A program made the translations under genes and the position numbers. From contig CAJINV010000004.1 in NCBI GenBank assembly GCA_905178155.1, positions 10,399,655 through 10,463,654 on the forward strand: a stretch of 64,000 bases of DNA. Reading direction: 5' to 3'. Source of the DNA: Amoebophrya sp. A120 (lineage: Eukaryota; Sar; Dinophyceae; Syndiniales; Amoebophryaceae). Positions 12,001 to 23,587 of the stretch are shown here, one piece after another (within the stretch, counting starts at the first letter, position 1; each line of letters starts with the position of its first letter). The notes under the pieces are model-generated. The model was not told where the DNA came from. It ran no database searches and was given only the letters and a program-made list of their open reading frames with translations.

Positions 12001-12539
12001 TGTTCGGTACTTGCGCTTCCCGGTTGTTTCGCCACAGGAGATGCGGGCGTCGTGACTTCCTCCCCCGCGGCAGAAGAAGTGGATGCACCGCTGGTAGCAG
12101 CAGCATCTTCCGCATGTGTCGCGTACGCTTTTTCGGTGTCCACATAGGGAATGGACTCCGTGACGACGTCTATTTTCTCTCCGCCCGGGTGCGTCGGGCG
12201 CATCCGGAAGTCGTCGGGGGTTGGGAAGCTGAAGCTGGTGGCGACGACGCCCGCGCGCGTCGGGATATTTTTGAAGTCGCGGTAAAACATGGGTACCCGC
12301 AGTCGCAGCGATCCGTCGTCGGTCAGGTAGAAAGCCTGAAAGGGCTGCAGCTGCGAGACCAGAATGCGCTGCGTGCGCTCGACCGTTTCGGCGGGTCGCC
12401 GCGTCGTAATGGTCAGGGGGGTTGCGCTCGAGGGATGGGGGTCGAACGAGGGAAATACCTCCGCCGCAGTGTACTTGAGTAGCGTGTGTGGGTCATGCCT
12501 GCTCGGGCCGATGCCGAGAGAGGCGGGAAACTGCAACAT
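9085..12539 (-). CDS. Unknown protein, 676 aa, six introners
   Basis: Exons 12539-11609, 11344-10817, 10634-10586, 10322-10270, 9990-9929, 9749-9694 and 9466-9085. Dropping one 5-bp direct repeat per junction gives 677 codons with no internal stop. The ATG at 12539 is preceded by an in-frame TGA. The N-terminal part contains FYLTDDGSLRLRVPMFYRDF and a Ser/Thr/Ala-rich linker; the middle has PFHQLVPRAVEQGLRAVTQR and a charged helix ending KLLAAEKKRLVDDAKHEETR; the C-terminus is basic, then ends KKAGYADFERFFL. No signal peptide or membrane segment is visible. I do not recognise the family. Three introners in it (9467, 9750 and 10635) are visibly decayed yet still respect frame, so the gene is probably under selection. 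Confidence 0.75.
9467..9693. mobile_element. Introner, family B, degenerate (227 bp)
   Basis: Left end TATCCTATGCAAAAACGTAT, right end complementary with several mismatches (TCTCCGCAGGATA). Flanks CCGGC and TCGGC. Excision joins EMKFRVP to VQRGVRYRR in the unknown 676-aa protein. Confidence 0.75.
9750..9928. mobile_element. Introner, family B, degenerate (179 bp)
   Basis: Left end TATCCGGAGTAAAAACGCAA, right end ACGTTTTTACTCAGGATA. The flanking 5-mers (CCCTA, CTTCT) no longer match, but removal of the element plus 5 bp still gives an in-frame join between KTMVEE and DIEPLGPDE. Confidence 0.65.
9991..10269. mobile_element. Introner, family B (279 bp)
   Basis: TIR TATCCTATGTAAAAACGTCC to GGGACGTTTTTACTCAGAATA. 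Direct repeat ACAGA at 9986-9990 and 10270-10274. Excision joins MANPCL to LHLESLRNH. Confidence 0.9.
10323..10585. mobile_element. Introner, family A (263 bp)
   Basis: Left end diverged (TATGCATTGCAAAAATGTCT), right end TTTTTACATTTGATA. Direct repeat CCGGA at 10318-10322 and 10586-10590. Excision joins VAVRGPG to DADDAEPR. Confidence 0.9.
10635..10816. mobile_element. Introner remnant, probably family B (182 bp)
   Basis: Left end AATCCTATGTAAAAGCGTAC resembles family B; the right end (CTCAGGTGCATA) matches only near the tip. The flanking 5-mers differ, but removing the element plus 5 bp fuses GEDYKL to AVNPVTQEV in frame. The region between contains in-frame stops, so it must be spliced. 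Confidence 0.5.
11345..11608. mobile_element. Introner, family A (264 bp)
   Basis: TIR TATCAAATGTAAAAATGTCT; right end degenerate (TTTTTGCAATCCATA). Direct repeat GCAGC at 11340-11344 and 11609-11613. Excision joins FPGTGGWL to HLGHNKVLK. Confidence 0.93.
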
Positions 12540-13904
12540 GGCAGGATGGCTTCAGGAGACGAGTTGGCTTTGCTTGGTGTTCAAAAGCGCAGCGTTTTGG
12601 GTCGTTGCGTTCCTACGGTTGAAAGACACAGACTGTGTGTTCTAGGGTTTCAAAAACGAGCGGACGACCGTTGGAAAGTGACAAAAACATTTATGACATC
12701 GGCAACGATTCTGCAATCGTCGATCGTTGCACCTTTGGCGCTGGGACGACATTGTTTCGATACCAGTACGAAGTTACCAGTTCGAAACAAGCAGCTTAGT
12801 TTTTTCTGCGAAACTGGTGCGAAAGTGCGCTCACGATATAGGTGACGAAATCGACTACGAATTGACGGGGGGCAAGCCCAAGCACCAAAAGCATAGGTAA
12901 CCTGCGCTATTGCCGCATTCGTCCGTGTGAGACAGCTTGGTAGAAAGTACTGTGTCGAGAAGATCGACATACCTTTAGGCTGTTGCGACTTTTTTGCCAT
13001 AGACATACCACATTCAGCTTGCTGTAAAGTCTCACCACGGTTCAAAACTATTGTACAATTGGTTGCATCAAATTCAAATTGCAAGTGGCCTCATCCCACA
13101 GTCATATTCCGCGACGGAGCCGGTTTCAGCAAATGCAAATCGTCAAACAATTTTATGGTACACTTGTTATTGCTATTTCTGTTTCCTGTACTTCCTATCT
13201 TTGCCTAAAGCTAAAAATCTGCTGCAGAAACAATTTGAATGGACGACACGACACTGTATAATGGACAAAATGACAAACAAGTAGTGAAACAATCAATGTG
13301 CTAGATTGAAAAGTAAAATACGAAACAAGGGCTGAACTCTTTGCACTAGAAACTCATGCGTTGCCTCTTGCCCTGCTGCTCGCACTGCGATGTGAAGCAG
13401 CTTGCTTTGCTAAAATCTCTTCCGAAAAGGTTGCTATCATCTCTGATACTGATGCTAAAATCTAGTTTGGATAAAAAAATAAATGGTATACATAGAACAA
13501 GAATGGGTACGGCCTTTATCACATCAACTTCTACATTCTCATGTTGTACTAGAATAGCTCCACACAAAAACCACATGATTTTTTATACTGCAAAGTAATA
13601 CACTTCTGCAGCAGTGGTCGCCAATGTACGTAGGTTTTTCTTGCTTCAGTGCGTGGACTTTATTGGCCGATGTTTTTTTACTGAACTTTCGCTCCCGGTT
13701 CTCCTTCGTCCGATCATTTTTATTTTTTATCTTTCGCTTTCCGTATCACATTGAAAAATAAGGCCACGAAGTTTTCATTTTCCAATTCTAAAATTTCATT
13801 TTTCAGGACGAGGAGGAGATGAAAGAAAAATACAATTTATCAATAGCACTAGCACGATACCTGAAGACCATACTTACTAGAGAACAACATGCGCCACCTT
13901 CCCA
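12540..13904. other. Intergenic, AT-rich
   Basis: Lies between the start of the unknown 676-aa gene and the stop of the coiled-coil gene. It is AT-rich with runs of A or T near 13660-13850 and only short scattered ORFs. I see no gene, introner or RNA gene. Confidence 0.5.
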
Positions 13905-16900
13905 TTACGCCTTCGAGACCTGCTTCGCGTGCTGGACGAATCGCTTCTGCGCCAGCCAGCCCGCCACAAAGTCTTGCAGCTGTCCTGAGTAAAAACGTCC
14001 CCACGCCAGAGTTGTAATGCAGATCTGCAAAGACAGGAAGACTTGTAATGCGCATCCCCATGAGAGCCATTTCTAATCGTGTATTGGAATTTTTGATGCT
14101 GTGAACAGGATGAGCAGATGAATCTGTGATGCGGCTGCACTTGCTGACCTGCACGACACTGCGGAGTGCAACCTGTCATGCGTGACTCCCAAAACTCCTA
14201 GGTTTGTGTTGCAAAATCCCCATCCTGACTCTGGTGTGGGGACGTTTTTACTCAGGATAGCAGCCAGGCGTTATTCAGCAGTTCGGCGTCGTAGAAAATC
14301 TTGACCAGCGACTTGTCAAAGGGCGGGAGGTATCAAATGCAAAAATGTCTGGGTCTGGAAAGTTGTGATGCAGGTCACTGAATAAGGAGGACACTGTAAT
14401 GCGCCGCCAAGCATGACAAGTTTTTTCATGCTTCTGCGTTGCGTATTCCGCATGAGAAACTGCGTGTTTGCATGATAGGCTAGGGGAGCTCTTGGTTGCC
14501 ACGCAATACAGATCCCAGAGTCATGCCAGACTAGCATACTCAACAAATCTCGCAATCTCCCAGACCCAGACATTTTTACAATCCATAGTAGGTTCTCCAG
14601 CTTTTTTCGCTGCCCCTCTTCCATGATGAGGTTCCCCCGGCTGGCGAAGTTGGCGGAGGCGGTCCGCGGGCGCCCGAGCGACTTGGACCGCGATGCCGAC
14701 GCGTCCGCCGCCGCCACGGGTAGTTGACTCACGGTCAGGGCCTCGAACGCGAGCTGAATAGAGTCCGTCTCCCGGTTATCCTGTGCAAAAGTATCGTACT
14801 CGTTCTGCAATCATGCATTACCAATCTTGTTCTTAAGGTAAATCCGCATTATATACAAATTTTATTTCTCATGCTGAGGAAATTTGTAATGCATTTATAC
14901 GAGTACGATACTTTTGCAGTTCATACCGGTCGATGTTGCGCTTGATGTCCTCGAGTTTGCACACGTTTGGCCACTATCAAATGTACAAATGTCTGGGTCT
15001 GGAAACTTGTGATGCTGGGTGCCGTCTCATGATGAGGCCACAAATGCTGGCTCAGCATGACAAGTTTCTGAGCTCCTCGGTGTTGCCTATTCTGCATGAC
15101 AGACTGCGCTTCTGCATCACAGAAAAACGGAGCTCTTGGGTAACGTGCATGACAGATTTAAGAGTCATGCCAGACAAGCATGACAAACATGAATTCTTCC
15201 AGACCCAGACATTTTTACAGTTGATAGCCACAGAATACCGTTTCGGCACCACCACAGGTCCTTTGCGAAATCGTCGCTGCGCTGGCCGCAGTCGTGCGTT
15301 TTTTGGTTCTTCCCGAAGATGACGGACCACTTGAGCCGCGTGCGGTCCGGCACGTGCAGCCGCAACGCACAGTAGCCCGGGAAACTCGCCTCCACGCCCC
15401 CCGGGTAGAACTCGATGACGACTGAAGACAGGTCCTGGAGCTTCTTGTCGCTGCTGCAGATGCTGCGCTCCCGCGGCCAGCTCACCTTGGTCTGGATCTT
15501 GGGGATGTTCCAGAGAAATTTGTTTTTACTGTTTTTCCCGCCGTCCTGCTCCCCGCTGCTGCTACTGGAGCCCGGCCGCTCCAGCCCGTTGCTATCGATC
15601 ACATCTATGGCCTCGGCCAGCTGCTGCTCTAGTTGCGTCTTTCTCGCCGCGTCCTCGGCGATTTGCTGTTCCGCGGCGCGCAGCTGCTCGCCCAGCTCCT
15701 GCGCGCGGGAGTCAGCCGTGCGGACGGTTTCTTTTTTAAAGGAGCAGTGTATATATTTCACATAATGCCTTTCATTGAGAACTGTCGAACTGCAGTTTTG
15801 AAGAACCCTGTATGGTATCTATGCTAGTGAGGAAAAACTATCCATGCTTGTCAAAAACTTCTTTCATACCTTCCATCCCCTCTAATTTGGTCTGCGTTTT
15901 AGACAATTCCGCCTTTTTGTTCTGGTATTCCTTTTATCAACTGTAAAAATGTCTGGGTCTGGAAGATTCTGAAACTTGTCATGCACGTTTTGCATGAGCC
16001 ATGATGTCTGTGATGCATACCCTAGCAATACAGATTTTTTGAGGGCTTCTTGATGCGTATTCCGCATGACAAATGCCTTCTCAACGTAGCAAAAATTGCA
16101 TTCCCTTTGGTACTCATGCAATACGGATTTTTTTCGAATCCAAATGCAGCATCACAAGTTGCATTCTTCCAGACCCAGACATTTTTACATTTGATACCTT
16201 TTGTAGCTCCTTCAAGGCCGCTTTGCTTTTCTCCGCCGCGTCCCGGAGCGGCCCGATCATCTTCTGCGTTTCTTCCCGAATTTTGGCCAGCAGTGTGGCT
16301 TTTTCTTGCTCGAATTGCTTGAACAGCTCCGCTTCCCGTTTGTCGACCGCTCGCTTGGCTGCCAGCTCGATTTTCGCGGGCATCGACTCCTGCAAGTCAA
16401 AGAGCTCCTCCCGGGTCTGCGACAGCTCCTTCTGCGTCTTCAGGAAGAACATGCGGCTGTCGCCGAGTAGTCGCAGGTACTTCGTCATCTGCATTTTTGT
16501 TAAAATGCCGCCCAGCCGCATCTTCTCTAGTTCGCGGATCACGTCCTGGAGTTCGGGATCTTTCCTCGCATCGTATCCGGAATCCTCGTTTTCGTTACCG
16601 CTACTACTAAATCGGGCATAGTAGTCAACCAGGTCGCCGTCGGAACTGATGGATATCCGTTCGGGGCCCTCGTACCTGCAGGGAGGATACGGATTTTTGC
16701 TGGCCCAAACTTCCGGAAGTTTATTTTGCATAGCACATCGAAGAATCGTAAAATTTAAAGTCGATGAAAACACGTACAAAACCGAGCACGAACTCAACAT
16801 GTTCTTTTTGCTCTCATACATGATACCCAGAGTAGATCGCCTGAAGCTCTTTTCCATGCGGGAGCTTCAATCCGAGGGCGTCTAAAATATCCTCCGACAA

Positions 16901-17383
16901 CTCCTGCACCGTTTTTGCGGCCTGCATTCGCTCTGCGTCCTCGACATCGACGACGAAAACGAGGAAGTTGTTAAATGGCGGCGGTTTTTTTACGTGGGTC
17001 TTGCACAGCGGAGTTACCATATTTGCGCCCATCGTCGGACCGGCCTTCAGAACTTGGTAGCCTGATGTGGTTATAGAGATTTCTACATACAGAAACAAAA
17101 TTCATTCTCGAGCGGCGAATTTCTTTGATGTCCCGCACACACGAAAACGCAATCAGTTCGGATATTCATTGCAATAATTTTACGTACTTACTGTATGCGT
17201 CACAAAAACATCAAAATCATGTATAATACGTCCATGTGCGGTCCCTGGCCTTTGCGGCGACTTGTTGACCGCTCTCGTTCGCATTGCAGGCTTGGAAGTT
17301 TGTGGTCTCAGCCGGGGCGGCGGGGCGGTTTCCTGGAGCGACCCTATCGGGTCCTCCAGAACGCGGTCTACCATGCTGTTCAT
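13905..17383 (-). CDS. Coiled-coil protein, 598 aa, five introners and three GT-AG introns
   Basis: Exons 17383-17230, 17061-16827, 16675-16197, 15934-15870, 15730-15227, 14974-14926, 14776-14588, 14330-14260 and 13980-13905 sum to 599 codons once five 5-bp repeats are dropped. An in-frame TGA precedes the ATG at 17383; the stop is TAA at 13905. The N-terminus is basic (RAVNKSPQRPGTAHGR); then comes a folded-looking stretch (FNNFLVFVVDVEDAERMQAA). Exons 3 to 5 are heptad-like Glu/Lys/Gln/Ala-rich coiled coil (KAALKELQKEYQNKKAELSK and later AQELGEQLRAAEQQIAEDAA). The C-terminal part has SVVIEFYPGGVEASFPGYCALRLHV-type beta-rich sequence with a small helical tail ending HAKQVSKA. A structural or cytoskeletal role is possible; the family is not recognised. 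Confidence 0.78.
13981..14259. mobile_element. Introner, family B (279 bp)
   Basis: Left end TGTCCTGAGTAAAAACGTCC, right end GGGGACGTTTTTACTCAGGATA. Direct repeat GCAGC at 13976-13980 and 14260-14264. Excision joins LLNNAWL to QDFVAGWL. Confidence 0.93.
14331..14587. mobile_element. Introner, family A (257 bp)
   Basis: Left end TATCAAATGCAAAAATGTCT, right end degenerate (TTTTTACAATCCATA). Flanks GGAGG and GTAGG (one mismatch). Excision joins KKLEN to LPPFDKSLV. Confidence 0.9.
14777..14925. mobile_element. Introner, family C (149 bp)
   Basis: Left end TATCCTGTGCAAAAGTATCG, right end complementary (CGATACTTTTGCAGTTCATA). Direct repeat CCGGT at 14772-14776 and 14926-14930. Excision joins IKRNIDR to ETDSIQL. 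Confidence 0.93.
14975..15226. mobile_element. Introner, family A (252 bp)
   Basis: TIR TATCAAATGTACAAATGTCT to TTTACAGTTGATA. Direct repeat GCCAC at 14970-14974 and 15227-15231. Excision joins CRNGILW to PNVCKLED. It is the unfilled sister copy of the element at 4276-5249. Confidence 0.95.
15935..16196. mobile_element. Introner, family A (262 bp)
   Basis: TIR TATCAACTGTAAAAATGTCT to ACATTTGATA. Direct repeat CCTTT at 15930-15934 and 16197-16201. Excision joins AALKELQK to EYQNKKAEL and keeps the coiled coil intact. Confidence 0.95.
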
Positions 17384-18181
17384 GTTCTTGAGATCGAGAA
17401 AACAGACGTCACCACCTCAACCCTCTCCAAAACACTTCTTTCAACGTAAATAAAACCCCGGTCCCAGAAAAAAGAAAAAAAGATCTCTGTGCAGCAAATG
17501 TGTTTTTTCAGTGTTTTTGCTTTGGCCTCTGCAAGGGTGAAAGCGTTGATTTATACCAGCGGTGGCTGCGCCGGGGTTTAGTCTGTCTTAGTGTAACGAT
17601 GCGTGCCGGTACTACCAGGAAAAAGTAAGCAGGTGACCAAGAATCAGGATCAGCCACTTCGAAATAAAACAAAAGCGAACTGGGCTTTGCACGAGAAAAA
17701 ACTGACGATTGTTACTGCAGTCCCGCCCTCCCGAAGTTTCCGACGAGGCAACGAATCTGATTTCAATTTGACCAAGAACGACAGGTGACGGTGCGAGGCG
17801 CCCAGAACAAACGGGGATTGTATGTAGAGAGCATACGTCTTCAAGCCACGACTAGGCACTGAAGCCATGATACGCCCGTAGTTTCAATCCTGAGACAACC
17901 AAAAAAGTTAGGCGACCAGTACTTGCAGCGTTTGACTTCCATTGCAAAATTGAGAGTATTTTCTGATAAACAAGATTTTGATTTTCTTCGGGAATTAAGA
18001 AACGAGGCTACTCCTGGTTGTTGTACAAGTACACGTACAACAATGTATTATTCGATCCTACAAACGAAGCATCATTCGTGATTATCTCGACTCTGGCTGG
18101 TAACCAAAATTCCGTTCTCTTTTTCTTATTCTTCCACTCCACTGAAGATTTGCCAAAATAAACCGTTTGACTTCGCATTTA
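17384..18181. other. Intergenic
   Basis: Spacer between the coiled-coil gene start and the ubiquitin-like gene stop. Only short ORFs on either strand; no repeat, introner or RNA gene was recognised. Confidence 0.5.
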
Positions 18182-20282
18182 TCAGTCCATGGCGACGGTT
18201 GAAGGTTTTTTTCCCGACGGAGTATCTGTAGCGTGGATCGATGAGAAAAGGATCGGTCACAAACTATTCCATGTGCATCACGCAGTTAAATGATGATTGC
18301 AGCTTGCTTAAATCGAAAAACAGGGGATCATGCAACAGCATAATTACCTGTTGTCGGTGCGGTTGTACCCGCATCCAAAGGTTTGCTGAAAGCCTCCAGG
18401 CGAAGGGTTCCCAACGTAGCCCTTGTAGCCGTGTCGTACACCTCTTGGTACTCCTCTTTCTTTTGCAGGACGTCCTTTTCCCCTCGATCAACCCAGGCCC
18501 GCAGGGTCGCAAGTCGGTCCTGCGAAAATCCGGCATCGGCTACGGCAGCGTCCACGAAGTCGATAAACTTCCAGACGTATCCATTTTTGACAATGCGAAA
18601 CAAAAGTCGATGGCACGCCGCAAGCCGGTACGCTAGGCCTTCCTGTAACTGCGCCCACACGCGGTCGCTATCTTCTATACTGCGAAACAATTTGGTCAGC
18701 CGCGTTTTTGCGAGCAGGAAGTTCGGGTGGTCAGTCGATAACCTGTGGAAACAAACAAATGGCCCGACATAGGGATAGGTATTGCTGAAGTGTTCCCAGT
18801 AGAAACACCACACAAAGAGCTGTTTGAAGTCCACGAGCGGCCAGTCCTCAATCTGCTTCAATGCTGGCTCGATGATCTCCAAGAAGAGCTGACTCTGCTC
18901 GAATGGTACGGTTTTCCTGTCGTAGTGAGGGAGGTCACAGACCCAACCTGGTAGTGTAGATCAATTCAATTCCTATTAATTTTTGCATCCGACGATTTAT
19001 CTCACGAGATGAACAAGTAGGCAAATTCAAAAATTTTCCAAAGATCGCACCTAAGCAGTCCATGACTGATGCCTGCTTCCAAATCAGACGATCACACTCA
19101 AGATAAGAAACGACCAATATAGTACCTATTTTCAATACCTGGTCTGAACAGGAAAGCGGCTAAGACACGCTCAGCATACGCTTGTCTGCGAGTTTTCGTC
19201 TTCAGACGTACACCAGGAGCAGCGTTGCTGTCTTTGGGTCCTACCGGCCATCCATGAACCAACCAGGCGTCATCTGACAGCGCCAGCACCCGCCGAATGA
19301 TCTTCCAATTGTTTCGCAGGCAACTCGCGTGAGCCGGAGAGAGTTCCTCGGTGAGTCCGCTTTCCACTGGCAACACAAGGCGAACTGCTTTTTTCTCCAG
19401 CTCGAAGAGACGTTTGTCGATTTCAGGTAGCGGTTGCTGGTCGGTGGCACAGTTTGCAGTGTTCAGGTACTCGTCGTACGTCCGATCATAAAGCCAATTG
19501 TCTATCGCCGGCTGGCGCGTCCCGTACGCCCCCAAAACCACATCTTCCAATGCGCTAGGTTGGCCGCGCTTGTAATCATCCGTACGCGCTAGAGTAGCAA
19601 TCCACATACGCTCCAATGTGCGGCCTGCGTCGGTGAAGGTCGACACCCCGAAAGTTCTGCGCCCAAACAGCTTACCGTCGTCGGTGTGTGGATTGTTCAT
19701 GGACACGAGGAGGATGTAAACCGTCGTTGGCGTTTTCTGGTTCCGTGAACTGTACACCAACTCCTCGTCGTGCGGAAGTTCGGCGAAGGAACTCGCTTTA
19801 CCAGTCACGCCGCTCTTGGCAGCCTGACCGTTCTCCGCCGTGTTGGTAGAATGCTTGTTGTCGCCGACATTTCCGGATGTTGCACTGCGCACATCGTCCC
19901 TGCGGTCTGGACTTCCGGCTGCGGTATCGTCGTGGTCCAGTTGCAATTTCTCTGGCGAGCGATCCCCAGCACCCCCCTGCTCGTCCGCGTTGTCCGAGGC
20001 CGCCTCTCCGAAAACTTCTTTCACGAACCAAACCCGGTCCTTCGGAGGCACGAGCTGCGTCTTCGGATCGAAAAGACCGGAGTGGGAAAGGATTTTATCA
20101 TCGTACAGGTCCTTGACAAATCGCACCTCGTCTGAGTTGACATCAATTTGTACTTCGTATCCCCCGATGGTTTTGATAACGATGGTCTGCGTGGTTGCAG
20201 CGCCTGGGGCAGGGGCGTCTCCGGGAGCTGGAGCTGGTCGTTTGGCGCTGGAGCTCGAAGCAGCGCAGGAGGAAGCCATCAT
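18182..20282 (-). CDS. Protein with N-terminal ubiquitin-like domain, 595 aa
   Basis: Exons 20282-19139, 18947-18348 and 18225-18182 sum to 596 codons. Both introns are GT-AG (18948-19138 and 18226-18347); the stop is TGA. I start at MMASSC because the longer upstream frame begins only at a GTG. After a Pro/Ala-rich leader, residues about 32-95 read TIVIKTIGGYEVQIDVNSDE and onward, with the beta-beta-helix pattern of a ubiquitin-like fold. A polar low-complexity linker follows, then a mostly helical region rich in Trp, Tyr and Phe (for example LFVWCFYWEHFSNTYPYVGP) with no obvious membrane anchor. A role in ubiquitin-type recognition is an inference; the rest is not recognised. No introner interrupts this gene, unlike most of its neighbours. 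Confidence 0.72.
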
Positions 20283-23200
20283 TGCAAATCTATGAAATCG
20301 TCCTGCCGCCGCGTACACACTACAGAGAAGCAAAGCAAAAAAGCAAAGAACAACTAAAGTAAGAAACAGTAGTGGTCTAGCGAAAGAAGATTTATTTTGA
20401 AACTCGTCGCAACAAAAGATAGTGTCCACGACGACTAGGAAAAGTCACACATCAAACGAAGGCTTATTTTGCTTCGTGGGGAAAAAGGGCCTGAGTTCAA
20501 AGTTGGAACGCTTGTGGCAGTTTTTTTGCTTTGCCGGAAAAAGCATGTTGACGAGCAAGTACAGACACAAGTGAAGCGAAATTTGCGGAGCGACCTCTGC
20601 AAAGAAACAAGATTTGAAACTCGATCTCGTGCCCTCAATTTGCGAGACAGGTGTTGCCGATTGTTCGACGAAAAACTACTCGATGCAACTGACACGACTC
20701 TTGCGAAACGATCTACAAGTCGACACAGCTCCGTCAAAAAACGAAAAAACAGCTCAAAACTAGTCGGGCGAATTCACAGAGCAACCACGAGCAGTGTGTG
20801 ATCGGACAGTGTAGTGCTTGTCGTAGAGATGGAATACAAAAAAGAACCGATGCACGAAGTGGATCGATATTAGGGTTCATCTTGTTAATATCGTTTTCGA
20901 CGGAGTTACTGAGAGCTTGCTCCATGGCTGTCTAAAATCTTTGCCAGTACAACCTTCAGTCCCTGTCCCTCCTAGCGCGATTACAAATCTATCACCGACA
21001 TACACGACAAAATCGAACTCAGATCAGGCGGGCGCGCAAAGGCATCCGCCTAAATCAGCGCGGTTCGGATCTTCGATTCCTCCTCGCGTGCGCACATGAC
21101 GCGGATTCAGAAAAACTAGGCTCGCAGACCGCGTAGGCAGCTTTATCTTGCCGCTCTACATACTACATTCCTCGAGCTGCCCTTCCCAACATGTTTCGGC
21201 AATAAGGCTGACCGTGGCAGGCGAATTACGCGATACGGCTGGCCGGACGAGCAGGTGATACGGATGCACCGGCGCCAATCTCAGTGCGGCGCTCGTTAGG
21301 TACTTAACTAGCTGCCCTCGCGGCTGACACTCAGAGCTCATTGCGCGGGCCGTCTGCAACAATGTCGCCATTCTGCAAAGCGGCCCGGCAACTAGCTACC
21401 GCGGGCGTGTGGACGTCCATTACCGTCGCGCCCGCCCCCACCTGTCACCCCGAAGAGGCGCGGGCCTTGCCGGCCGGAAAGGCGTGGGCGCAGAAGCTTG
21501 GGCGCCACACGCACGAAACGCCTGCGGTCGGGCGGGTGGCGCTGCGGTGCGCTGGGGGGGGGGGCGAAGTCAGTAAAACGGCGGCGCAAAGCACTTTGTC
21601 CGGATGGGGCATCCGGGCCATGGTCGGTCCGGCCGCGCCGCCGGCCCCGGGCCCCGCGCCCTGCGTGCCTGGGCTGCGTACGCTTCCGGCGGGCCAGGCC
21701 TACGCGTATGCCCCTGCCCACTTCTGTCGCAATTCCATGCGCTTCGGCTTACGCAGCGCGCCGCGCGCAATGCGCCGGGGCCGGCCAGACAGTCTCGCGC
21801 GGCTCTGAATGGTGTGCCACGCCGATCGCTACACCGAGCAGGACAAATTCCCAACAAGCTAAATAGCCCTGTCGGATATCGGCTTGACAGAAATTTCATG
21901 CGGCCCACACTCAACTGGGAATCTCATCTTTCCCTCAATCCGCCACTCCAGTTTCTCGCATCAAATTCGCTGAGGTCGTCTGAAAGAGGCAAAAGTCCCT
22001 CAGTTGTTCTTGTTACTTATCTCAAGTTCATTCGTGGAGGGATAATAGAAATCCACGTAGGCGTAGCAATCGCTCTCATTGCAGAGCATTTCTAATCTCC
22101 GCCAAAAGCCTCGATCGAATACGAACACAATACACGGATTGCCTTGTGCTGTTCCAGCTGTGCTGGTCTTGATGTCCTTGGGCGTCTAGATGCTTCCAAC
22201 TCCCAGCCGTCCTTTCAAAAGCGAAACTACACTGCCGACGGCAATAGAACTGATGAGTGGCTGGCGACTGGCGCAAAACGGCCGACCAGGAGGACGCCGA
22301 AGATACGCCGGCGCCCACACAGATGCATTGCCGCGTCTGCGGAGTGGCTGCTCTCGCGCCTGGCGGATGCCACGTTGGCGGCTTGCTGAACATACAAAAC
22401 GTCGCAGAGGCGGCGCATACAGGGTGGCTGCCGCGAGCGTGCGGGCGCGCGCTGCTGTGGTGCCTCGCTTGCCCCGGGGGCGCCGACCTCACTGGCCGGC
22501 ACATGTAAGAACGCCCCGCGGCATGGATTGCGCGCGCGCGCGCAGGGCGAGGGCTTCCCACCCTCGGCCCTTTGTTTTTTCGGCCAGCCTGGGGCCGGCT
22601 GGGCACGCTCAACAACCAAGGGGGCCACCGCTGGCACCGCCCGAAGCTGGCCCCGGGCAAAGTGCCCAAACCAAAATCGGGGCAACACATAGGCCAGGCG
22701 CGTCGCTGTCTACATGCAGACCTCTCCTGGGTAGCCCGCCTCTCACTGCCATCTTCAGTCTGCAATAGCGCAATAAGCACCAGCGCAACTGCCAGGCTGG
22801 CAACATACAAGTGACAACCAGAAGGCTTCTTGCCCGTTCGGCAACGAGTTTCGCTTTTTTTTCAAACCCAGTCGCGAGGAGGCAGCTAGCGGCGGAATTG
22901 ATGTGGCAACGAGCAGGGAATATACCTGGACACGTGCCCCAGCGCGGGCAATGGACATGCGCCAGCACGCTGCCCCGCGGCAACTACCAGGACACACAGC
23001 GGGCACACGTACAAGCGTACCCAGCCGCGTCTGGAACTACTCACCTCTTGCGATGAAAAATTCAAACGCGCTTGCGTATGTATCCAAAATTCCTCCCCGC
23101 TCACGACTGCTGTGTAAATCTCTCAACTTCCTCCCAGCCCCTTCCTCCGGTTTCTCAAAAACGCGCTTACCTCCTCTCGGAGAGGCAGAATAAACTCCAA

Positions 23201-23587
23201 TCTGATCTCCAGATTTTTGCTCAGTGTCACATAGCAGAAACCCAATTCATTGGCACTCGCTTTCGTTGCACATTTCTTTATTTTCTCCTCTCCAACTATC
23301 TAATTCTAAAGGCTCAAGGAACAACAAAAGCAGATCTACGCCCTTGCGGTAATGCTGATATCGACGTTCCTCGTCTCTTTAGCAAGATGATATTGGATGC
23401 CGAAGGTGCTGATGGCCGTGTATCGTACTACCATGTCGTTCAAATGATTTCGACTGGCATCTTCGATCTGCTGAAATTATGAATGCCAACCATGGATGCA
23501 GGCAAGGAAGAGCAGGACTTCTGTCTATAGCATGCGCAAAGAGGGCTAGGTTTTTCAACTTCACGCCTATCATCGAGAATTGTCCCC
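20283..23587. other. Gene-poor region with GC-rich islands
   Basis: Two GC-rich blocks (about 21390-21830 and 22280-22720) are open in many frames on both strands, as in the island at 8060-8720. No introner or recognisable transposon is present. Two plus-strand stretches read more like protein: 21960-22092 (ends VGVAIALIAEHF) and 23330-23482 (see separate entry). Confidence 0.45.
23330..23482 (+). CDS. Possible C-terminal exon of a plus-strand gene
   Basis: The plus frame reads KMILDAEGADGRVSYYHVVQ, continues MISTGIFDLLKL, then TAA-type termination at about 23480. The composition is protein-like and it would end about 100 bp from the convergent channel-gene stop at 23588. The upstream exons could not be assembled, so this may be chance. 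Confidence 0.25.
   Translation, partial: ADLRPCGNADIDVPRLFSKMILDAEGADGRVSYYHVVQMISTGIFDLLKL

Noticed and set aside
20283-20429. N-terminal membrane helix on the ubiquitin-like protein
   Set aside because: The extended frame starts only at a GTG; the first ATG is at 20282, after the hydrophobic stretch.
21392-23006. Overlapping long ORFs in GC-rich islands
   Set aside because: Same reason: simultaneous open frames on both strands with Arg/Ala/Pro/Gly-rich junk composition.
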